From NCBI GenBank assembly GCA_948434855.1, contig CAOJFR010000014.1:1-27601 (forward strand): 27,601 bases of DNA, given 5' to 3'. The notes under the pieces are model-generated. The model was not told the origin of the DNA. It saw nothing but the letters and a program-made list of their open reading frames with translations, and made no database searches. The stretch comes from an uncultured Clostridia bacterium. GTDB taxonomy: Bacteria; Bacillota; Clostridia; Christensenellales; UBA1242. The position numbers and the translations under genes are program-made. Shown here in pieces: positions 22,647-27,601 of the stretch. Within the stretch, counting starts at the first letter, position 1, and the number at the start of each line of letters is the position of its first letter.

Positions 22647-23779
22647 TATATGCCAAAACCATCAAGAAGTGACATTATCCACTCTGCAACAAGATATAGT
22701 CCAGATAACACAAACATTATTATGCACGGAACGGACAAACGCTTCCTTTCTTTTGAACCTTCACCAGCCTCAGAATTTTCGTTAACGCTGGTTTTTTCTT
22801 CTGAGCCCTCTGCTACAGAAACTTCCATGACTGCTGTTTCTGCCTCGCCATCAACAGAAATTATTGTTTCAGTTTCGTTTTGATTTAATGCAAGATTTGC
22901 ATTGTTGTTTATTCTGTTATTTTCGTCTATGGTTTTCTTTAACAAATATTTTAATATTGAATAGCCAACATATGCCCAAATTAATGAGATTATTAATTCC
23001 ATTAAAAGCACAAGCCATGGATTTGCCACAACTGTTTGAGCCACATCAGTTACATCTTCAACTGGTTGTGAGTTTGAAGCTATTGCCTCAAAAATATATG
23101 ACTGTGTGATTGATATAAAATTATTGAAGAAATGAACAATTACACCAATCCATAAATTTCCAGACTTTATAAATATAAAACCAATAACTAAACCTATTAT
23201 AAACTGATGAACTGTTTGCTCTGCGTTGCCATGCATTATCATGAATATTAGCGCAGAAACTATTATTGCTAACTTTTCACCATATGCCTTGAAGCCCGAC
23301 TGAATAACACCCCTAAACAAAAGTTCTTCAAACAACGCTGGTGCAATGCAAGTGATGACAACATAAATTAAATATACCCAAAAGCTTCCAAACTTAAAAT
23401 CTGGCAAAATTGACCTGTAGCCACACACATATAAAAAGTCTACAAATGTGCTGGTTAATGATGCAAAAAATATTAAACATATTAGTGAAATTAATAAGCC
23501 ATATCCAACTAGTTTTATATTGATTTTTTTATTCATGCCTGTGGCTGGAATTAGGTCTACATTTCTTGCCTTTGCAACTGTCCACGCTGCAACCGCAAAC
23601 ACAAACTCAACCAAAAATGATGCCGTGTAAAAAACAAATCGGTTTGCTCTTATATAAGTTGGAATAAATGAATAGGCAAACACAAATATGAAATTGAACA
23701 AAATAAAGAGTACACACGCAAATGCTGAATCTGTTATATTGAAACTTTTTCTCTTGTATGGAAGTTCTAATTCGCCCAT
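22646..23779 (-). CDS. CPBP-family (CAAX/Abi) intramembrane metalloprotease
   Basis: A 377-aa membrane protein with about nine hydrophobic segments. The glutamate-rich active site FEELLFRGV (E151, E152, R156), the second motif FMIMHGN (H183) and the third HFFNN (H216, N220) are intact, so an active intramembrane protease is expected. After the core come an 80-residue acidic, Glu/Asn/Ser-rich loop (about 285-350) and one last helix (about 352-370), an extension not usual for the family. Family members process prenylated or membrane peptides, sometimes for bacteriocin self-immunity, but no bacteriocin gene is nearby. The AGAGGAG ribosome-binding site lies in the 3-nt junction with walJ and its coding end. 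Confidence 0.9.
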   Translation of the reverse strand: MGELELPYKRKSFNITDSAFACVLFILFNFIFVFAYSFIPTYIRANRFVFYTASFLVEFVFAVAAWTVAKARNVDLIPATGMNKKINIKLVGYGLLISLICLIFFASLTSTFVDFLYVCGYRSILPDFKFGSFWVYLIYVVITCIAPALFEELLFRGVIQSGFKAYGEKLAIIVSALIFMIMHGNAEQTVHQFIIGLVIGFIFIKSGNLWIGVIVHFFNNFISITQSYIFEAIASNSQPVEDVTDVAQTVVANPWLVLLMELIISLIWAYVGYSILKYLLKKTIDENNRINNNANLALNQNETETIISVDGEAETAVMEVSVAEGSEEKTSVNENSEAGEGSKERKRLSVPCIIMFVLSGLYLVAEWIMSLLDGFGI

Positions 23780-23782
23780 AAC

Positions 23783-24583
23783 TTACTCCTCTTTTAATAC
23801 GAAATTATTTCCTCTTTTATTTTGATATGATAATCTAATATAGACGTCTTTGTCAAGTGAAAGTCCCTTCTCTTTGAAATGCTCTGCAAAACACGAATAT
23901 GCTTTTTCTTCTGTGTTGTTGTTTTCTGATATATGCGAAAGCACAAAACACTTTGTTCCACAGTTATATAATTCATCAGCAAGTTCTAGTGCCTGAAGGT
24001 TTGACAAATGACCTTTTTGACTTGCTATTCTTTTTTTGACTATGTATGGATAATTGCCTGCAAAAAGCATATTTTCATCATAATTTGCTTCTAAAAATAA
24101 CAATTTTGCGTTTTTTAAGGCATTTTTTACATTTTCATCAATTATACCAAGGTCTGTTGCAAAGCCAACTTTTGACTTGCAACCCTTGCCATTTAACACA
24201 TATCCAACAGGGCTAATTGCATCATGACTAACTGCAAATGGTTGAACCTCTATGTTTTCTATATTAAATTTATCTAGCAAAATTTTGTGAAGTTTGCCAT
24301 CTTTGAAACATACATCTTTGAAAAATTCACTATCAGCAAGCCCAGTTTCTATATAGAAATTTATATCATATTTTTTTGCAAGTGTTTTGACAGCTTTGAC
24401 ATGGTCTGTGTGCTCATGAGTGATGAGCACTGCATCTATCTCTGACAATTCTTTGCCAATGTCGCCCAGCCTTTTTGCAAGCTCTTTCTCAGAAATTCCT
24501 GCATCAATTAAAAGCTTGGTGTTTTCATGTTCAACAAATGTTGCATTTCCCTTGCTGCCTGATGCCAAATTTACTATACGCAT
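23783..24583 (-). CDS. walJ: WalJ/YycJ-type metallo-beta-lactamase-fold hydrolase
   Basis: A 266-aa cytoplasmic protein. The opening LASGSKGNATFVE, LLIDAGIS and the metal motif THEHTDH (H56, H58, D60, H61), then SHDA, GFATDLG, LEANYDENML, the YP-x3-K-x-RI stretch and KGHLSN, are the YycJ/WalJ pattern. In Bacillus this exonuclease-like protein is encoded with the WalKR wall-regulating system, which is not present in this window. Here it heads a tight operon with a CPBP protease, an M14 peptidase and tadA. AGGAGA ribosome-binding site. The precise substrate of the family is not settled; double-strand DNA 5' exonuclease activity has been described for Bacillus members. Confidence 0.9.
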   Translation of the reverse strand: MRIVNLASGSKGNATFVEHENTKLLIDAGISEKELAKRLGDIGKELSEIDAVLITHEHTDHVKAVKTLAKKYDINFYIETGLADSEFFKDVCFKDGKLHKILLDKFNIENIEVQPFAVSHDAISPVGYVLNGKGCKSKVGFATDLGIIDENVKNALKNAKLLFLEANYDENMLFAGNYPYIVKKRIASQKGHLSNLQALELADELYNCGTKCFVLSHISENNNTEEKAYSCFAEHFKEKGLSLDKDVYIRLSYQNKRGNNFVLKEE

Positions 24584-24604
24584 AACTTTCTCCTAACAGA
24601 AAAA

Positions 24605-24632
24605 ATTATAACATATTTTTTTGATTTGCGAA
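24605..24632 (-). promoter_or_regulatory. Promoter of the walJ - CPBP - M14 - tadA operon
   Basis: On the minus strand TATAAT (24605-24610) is preceded by TGT (extended -10); the best -35 is TTCGCA (24627-24632), 16 nt away. The leader is about 15 nt. Confidence 0.55.
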
Positions 24633-24650
24633 ATAGTTTTGTGACAAATT

Positions 24651-26153
24651 TTAATTTATGCTCGCAATTATTGTTGTGCCATTTAAATAGCCATCAAAAA
24701 ATCCGTTTAGGTCTTTATGACAAGCTGTTTTAAATGCCTCATAAAAACTATTTTTATTTGCAAGCTTAAACTTGTTTGTTTCGTAGTATTTTTTTAAACC
24801 ATTTATAAGCTTGTTTTCTCCTACAGTTTTTCGGAGTTCGTCAAACATTATTACGCCCTTTACATAAACCATATATGAATATTCATAATCATTTTGATAT
24901 TCATTGACTGCAAGGTTCATTTTTGTGTTTACCTCTCCCCTGATTGCCTCAATGACATCAACATATAACAAATAGCTTGACAGAGCACTTGCCACAATCT
25001 CATCATAGCTTATTCCAAAGCCCGTGTTGTTTTTAAAAAATAATGCCGTTGAATATTCTGCTAACGATTCGTCTAACCATGCTTCTTTTGCCTCATTGTT
25101 TCCAACAATGCTATACCACCACTGATGCGCAATTTCATGCACAATAACTTTTTTCATCTCGTCATCGCTATCTAGCGAGTCGCTTACAAACACAATGTTT
25201 GGATATTCCATTCCACCATAAATAAACGGAGTTTTAACAACTGAAAGTGAGCTGTATGGAAACTTTCCAAAGGTTTTGCTGAAATATTCTATTGCCTTAA
25301 CTGAAATGTTTAAGTTTTCATTTAAGTCGCTATCGGACTGATAGCCCATATAATTAACGGTTATTTCACCAATATTTTTTGATACAATTACTGAATCATT
25401 TGAAAGACACATTGCATAATCTCTTACCGCTTTCGCTTGCATTTTTGCTGTGGTTTTGCCTGAATTTGTTGTGCTTTCCATAACTCCTGTTGCACAAAGC
25501 TTATATTCGCTTGGATATTTTAGCTCAACTTCATAATTTGCAACAGATGAGAAAAATGGATCACCAGTTGAATAGTATGGAGTTGTATCAAACTTTCCAT
25601 TTTCATATTCACAGGCAATAGGATACCAGTTGCCCAAATTTATGTTGCCTTCATAAAAACCAAACCTATGTGTGCAATTTGGAAGCGACAAACTAAACTC
25701 AATGTCTATTTTGATTTTGCCCTTTGGCTTTAAAATTGTTCCAAAGTTTACCTTTAAAATGTCCTCATCTTCGCCAACAATCTCCTTTTCTGAAGTTTTA
25801 TCATTCACCTTTACTGAAACAATTTCCATGTCGCCATAACTTTGTCCATTTGGAAAACAGCTTGCCATTGTGAGAGCTGTGTATGGTTTTATTATGGCAT
25901 CTTCACGAAAAGCCCTTGGATATAGATGCAAACAAAGATTATTTAGCTCGCTTTCCGTTTGATTGACATATTCTATTGTTTCTTTAGCTGTTATTTTGTC
26001 TTCACTTAAAACTTCTGCCGAGATTGCATAGCTCGTTAAATTTTTTGATACTTTCTTTAAATCATTCTTTTTGCAGCCAACAAGCATGAACGCTGGCGAA
26101 ACGCAAATTATCATGCAAATTAGCAAAATAAAAATCTTCTTAAACTTAACCAT
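24651..26153 (-). CDS. M1-family (gluzincin) metallopeptidase lipoprotein
   Basis: A 500-aa lipoprotein: signal peptide 1-26 with lipobox LVGC (Cys27). An N-terminal beta domain (about 40-250) is typical of M1 aminopeptidases. YGGMEYP (312-318) takes the place of the GxMEN exopeptidase motif. HEIAHQWW (H339, E340, H343) with the third zinc ligand E362 in WLDESLAEY gives the exact HExxH-x18-E spacing. It should be an extracellular, membrane-tethered aminopeptidase. It is shorter than classic M1 enzymes because the C-terminal helical domain is absent. The start ATG at 26153 has no ribosome-binding site, and I could not find a promoter at leaderless spacing. It is probably expressed with the MBL hydrolase gene 35 nt upstream. 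Confidence 0.9.
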   Translation of the reverse strand: MVKFKKIFILLICMIICVSPAFMLVGCKKNDLKKVSKNLTSYAISAEVLSEDKITAKETIEYVNQTESELNNLCLHLYPRAFREDAIIKPYTALTMASCFPNGQSYGDMEIVSVKVNDKTSEKEIVGEDEDILKVNFGTILKPKGKIKIDIEFSLSLPNCTHRFGFYEGNINLGNWYPIACEYENGKFDTTPYYSTGDPFFSSVANYEVELKYPSEYKLCATGVMESTTNSGKTTAKMQAKAVRDYAMCLSNDSVIVSKNIGEITVNYMGYQSDSDLNENLNISVKAIEYFSKTFGKFPYSSLSVVKTPFIYGGMEYPNIVFVSDSLDSDDEMKKVIVHEIAHQWWYSIVGNNEAKEAWLDESLAEYSTALFFKNNTGFGISYDEIVASALSSYLLYVDVIEAIRGEVNTKMNLAVNEYQNDYEYSYMVYVKGVIMFDELRKTVGENKLINGLKKYYETNKFKLANKNSFYEAFKTACHKDLNGFFDGYLNGTTIIASIN

Positions 26154-26188
26154 AATATAGGTTATGACTTAAGAAGATAAAATAGAAT

Positions 26189-26806
26189 TTATATGTAATT
26201 TTTTATAACAGAGTCTATTGTTTCTTTTTTTGCGACAACATAATGGCCAGTGTGGGCTGTTTTGTAACTAAGCTCTTTAATTTTTTTTAAACTCTCTTGC
26301 ATTTCACCCATATCTCCGCCGACAAGATCTGTTCTGCCAATGGTATCTGAAAAAACCAAATCACCAACAAACAGGTCATCATCAATTAACAAACAAACTG
26401 AATCTTTTGTGTGACCTGGGGTGCTTATTACCTTTATATTAAACTCGCCAAGTTTTAAATTTTCTGTGTAATGCTTTATGTTTTTTTCTGGAACTTTAAA
26501 CTTAAGTTCTGTGCCAATTAAAACTGAAGCATTTTCTCTTGCATTTTTAAAACTCTTTTCTGCACCATTTTTTATATAAACATCACAATCAAACTCGTTT
26601 ATATATTTTTCTAAGTTAAATATATGGTCAAAGTGAATGTGTGTAAGCAAAACTGCAAGCACCCTTTTTCCTTTGACTGCTTTTTTAACATCTTCTAGCT
26701 CTGCACCAGCATCTATGATGATGGCTTCCTTGCCACTTATGCACACATAAGTGTTTTGATTAAAAATGTTCATCAAAAATTTAGACTTAATTTGCCTTAT
26801 TATCAT
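26189..26806 (-). CDS. Glyoxalase II-like metallo-beta-lactamase-fold hydrolase
   Basis: A 205-aa cytoplasmic protein. Complete binuclear metal set: THIHFDH (H56, H58, D60, H61), STPGHT (H132), FVGDLVFSDTIGRTDL (D149) and HTGHY (H188). The GRTDL-x-GGD block is typical of the YcbL / hydroxyacylglutathione hydrolase-like subgroup, thioester hydrolases related to glyoxalase II. The length is normal for that subgroup, without the glutathione-binding C-terminal domain. The substrate is unknown. A GAGGT ribosome-binding site precedes the ATG. Transcribed from a promoter about 110 nt upstream, divergent from the tRNA-Gly gene; the M1 peptidase follows in the same direction. Confidence 0.9.
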   Translation of the reverse strand: MIIRQIKSKFLMNIFNQNTYVCISGKEAIIIDAGAELEDVKKAVKGKRVLAVLLTHIHFDHIFNLEKYINEFDCDVYIKNGAEKSFKNARENASVLIGTELKFKVPEKNIKHYTENLKLGEFNIKVISTPGHTKDSVCLLIDDDLFVGDLVFSDTIGRTDLVGGDMGEMQESLKKIKELSYKTAHTGHYVVAKKETIDSVIKNYI

Positions 26807-26870
26807 TTTTACCTCGCATTTATTTTACTTTGGTTTTTTTATGTTGTTTTTTTAACTTTGACATTTTTTT

Positions 26871-26893
26871 AAAAAAATTTTTGTGAGACAAAA
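26871..26893 (-). terminator. Possible attenuator hairpin in the leader of the MBL hydrolase gene
   Basis: On the minus strand TTTTGT, CTC loop and ACAAAA (26893-26879) are followed by a T run (26877-26871), 20-40 nt into a leader of about 108 nt. The stem is weak and AT-rich. No T-box or riboswitch signature is visible. Confidence 0.25.
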
Positions 26894-26920
26894 GTAGCTT
26901 TTAAGTTTTTTCATAAAAAA

Positions 26921-26949
26921 ATTATAGCACAACAAATTGGTCTTTACAA
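26921..26949 (-). promoter_or_regulatory. Promoter of the MBL hydrolase - M1 peptidase unit
   Basis: The minus strand reads TTGTAA (26944-26949), exactly 17 nt ending in TGC (extended -10), TATAAT (26921-26926). The predicted start near 26914 gives a leader of about 108 nt, the longest in the window. Confidence 0.7.
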
Positions 26950-26998
26950 ATAAATAATATTTTGTGCTTGCAAAAAATAAAATTTATTAAACATAAAT

Positions 26999-27027
26999 TT
27001 GACAAATTATTTTAGCTTTACTATTAT
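26999..27027 (+). promoter_or_regulatory. Promoter of tRNA-Gly
   Basis: TTGACA (26999-27004), exactly 17 nt, TATTAT (27022-27027). The predicted start near 27034 leaves only about 2 nt of 5' leader before the tRNA. Confidence 0.82.
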
Positions 27028-27035
27028 ATTTTTAT

Positions 27036-27109
27036 GCGAATGTAGTTTAATGGTAAAACATGAGCTTCCCAAGCTTAGGTCGTGGGTCCGATTCCCATCA
27101 TTCGCTCCA
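27036..27109 (+). tRNA. tRNA-Gly, anticodon CCC
   Basis: A complete cloverleaf with encoded CCA. Acceptor GCGAATG (27036-27042) pairs perfectly with CATTCGC (27099-27105), discriminator T, then CCA (27107-27109). The D arm is GTTT/AAAC with GG in the loop. The anticodon stem TGAGC/GCTTA (one G-U) carries the loop TTCCCAA, anticodon CCC at 27068-27070, which reads GGG. The T arm GTGGG/CCCAT has loop TCCGATT: position 55, normally T (pseudouridine), is C. Its own promoter lies directly upstream and a terminator lies about 115 nt downstream, so the primary transcript has a long 3' trailer. Confidence 0.95.
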
Positions 27110-27177
27110 AAAAGCTTAAGATTAAAAATAAATCTAAATAAATTTTGTTTGTAAAAACGCTAAAAATCTTAATTTTG

Positions 27178-27191
27178 TGTAAAATTTTACA
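27178..27191. repeat. Perfect 14-bp palindrome between tRNA-Gly and its terminator
   Basis: TGTAAAATTTTACA is its own reverse complement. It lies in the 113-bp non-coding stretch after the tRNA, within the predicted 3' trailer. It could be an operator for a dimeric regulator, but no promoter is evident next to it. Confidence 0.35.
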
Positions 27192-27222
27192 TTTTTAATT
27201 TTAAGTATTATTTTTAACTAAT

Positions 27223-27251
27223 AAAAAGAACAGCGACTGCTGTTCTTTTTT
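27223..27251 (+). terminator. Bidirectional terminator between tRNA-Gly and the WWLRSP protein gene
   Basis: AGAACAGC, GACT loop and GCTGTTCT form an 8-bp stem (27227-27234 with 27239-27246), extended by A/T pairs. T follows on the plus strand (to 27251), and TTTTTATT follows on the minus strand. It can serve both converging transcripts. Confidence 0.87.
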
Positions 27252-27272
27252 GCTAGTTGTTTTTAAAAGTTT

Positions 27273-27358
27273 GGATCCCTCGTAAAGCTTAGGATTACAC
27301 TATAAATAGGATGAGATCCTTCGGCGAGCTCAGGATGACAAGGAAAGAAGGATGAGAT
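27273..27358. repeat. Degenerate REP-like repeats (three related units about 40 bp apart)
   Basis: GATCCTTCGGCGAGCTCAGG plus ATGACA (27315-27340) matches a diverged copy at 27274-27299 at 20 of 26 positions. AGGATGAGAT occurs at 27309-27318 and again at 27349-27358. Read on the minus strand the best copy has the TGTCATCCTGAGC...GAAGGATCTC form of a short palindromic repeat family that I recall from many bacterial genomes. The ATCCT/AGGAT arms can fold into a hairpin. It sits directly downstream of the partial WWLRSP protein gene. Confidence 0.6.
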
Positions 27359-27367
27359 TTTATAAGG

Positions 27368-27601
27368 CTATATGCAATAGCCGAAACAAACGCCATAAGA
27401 GTTCTCAGGATAAGCGTAGTCGATGGCGCCGCTGCTACTGACACATAGGAAGAAGCTACTGTCATTCACACGAGGCGAACGAAGCCACCAGTAAGTAGCA
27501 TTTCCTGCTCCATTAGACAGTTTCTTTGACAATCCTGCACTACTCCATGTTGAGTCTCCTATTAAGTTCCTATAGTATTCATATTGGCTTCCTTCACTTT
27601 T
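27368..27601 (-). CDS. C-terminal end of a WWLRSP-motif (DUF6273/FGE-like) protein, 5' part outside the window
   Basis: An open frame of 77 codons runs from the window edge to a TAG at 27368-27370. Key residues: a Y-Y-R-N-L segment, TWSSAGLSKKL, then TYWWLRSPRV (36-45), FLCVSSSGAID (51-61) and an SYGVCFGYCI end. WWLRSP followed by a Ser/Gly strand and a closing G-V-x-x-x-x-x-I is the pattern of the DUF6273 type of domain, a C-type-lectin/FGE-like fold common in surface proteins of Clostridia; the usual GVRPA ending is altered to GVCFGYCI. The frame has about 44% GC by hand count, clearly higher than the neighbours. It may be a truncated gene, a recombination cassette, or the end of a large surface protein. 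Confidence 0.65.
   Translation of the reverse strand, partial: KSEGSQYEYYRNLIGDSTWSSAGLSKKLSNGAGNATYWWLRSPRVNDSSFFLCVSSSGAIDYAYPENSYGVCFGYCI

Noticed and set aside
22646..23779. Bacteriocin immunity role for the CPBP protease
   Set aside because: No leader-peptide gene, ABC exporter or double-glycine peptide is present nearby; the operon partners point elsewhere.
26807..26920. T-box or riboswitch in the long leader of the MBL hydrolase gene
   Set aside because: No TGGNACC-type T-box sequence and no conserved riboswitch core could be found.
1..27601. CRISPR array, transposon, prophage, toxin-antitoxin or restriction system
   Set aside because: No regular spaced repeats, transposase motifs, phage structural genes or small paired genes of these types were seen on either strand.

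Overview
This is a 27.6 kb piece of an AT-rich genome from a Gram-positive-type bacterium. It is most likely a Bacillota/Clostridia member, perhaps an uncultured gut lineage. The evidence is lipoprotein signal peptides, Shine-Dalgarno (SD) sequences rich in GGGGA or AGGAG, a SpoVB-like flippase, a SpoIIQ-like LytM protein, WalJ, and the glmU-pth-mfd gene order typical of Bacillota. Nothing seen here marks an outer membrane. This placement is inference; no rRNA is present. Almost every gene is on the minus strand, so the text below runs from high to low coordinates where that follows transcription.

Right end (27.6 to 26.2 kb). The window begins (on the minus strand) with the last 77 codons of a WWLRSP-motif protein of higher GC. 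Downstream of it lie degenerate REP-like repeats and a bidirectional terminator. A plus-strand tRNA-Gly(CCC) has a strong promoter. Divergently from it run a glyoxalase II-like metallo-beta-lactamase (MBL) fold hydrolase and a secreted M1-type metallopeptidase lipoprotein.

Middle (24.6 to 13.9 kb). One compact operon, walJ - CPBP protease - M14 carboxypeptidase - tadA, is held together by overlaps and 1-3 nt junctions. The next is a degenerate GlmU-like gene - pth - mfd, with its own promoter that appears to make a leaderless mRNA. After it comes a very large PrsA/parvulin-like lipoprotein with a TTG start.

Left half (13.8 to 0 kb). In order: a UPF0104/LPG-synthase-type membrane protein with a 190-residue charged N-terminal extension; a SpoIIQ-like M23 protein; pyruvate kinase followed 15 nt later by a lipoprotein; a GLUG-repeat surface protein; a lone plus-strand gene of unknown function (459 aa); a Big_2 domain protein coupled to an Smr-domain protein; a two-TM mini-protein; a membrane-anchored hypothetical; a SpoVB-like flippase; and a partial dihydrouridine synthase.

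Housekeeping functions (tRNA dihydrouridine synthase, TadA, Pth, Mfd, Pyk) are interleaved with envelope proteins that are anchored or secreted and mostly of unknown role. I found no CRISPR array, transposase, toxin-antitoxin pair or phage gene. The most unusual signals are: (i) three genes without SD sequences whose promoters place the start site at or within 2 nt of the ATG; (ii) a complete promoter-to-terminator unit of about 70 nt with no gene in it at 8.55-8.65 kb, stacked on a second, consensus promoter; (iii) a catalytically degenerate GlmU homologue in the usual glmU position; (iv) a tRNA-Gly with C at T-loop position 55; and (v) the GC-richer WWLRSP fragment next to REP-like repeats.
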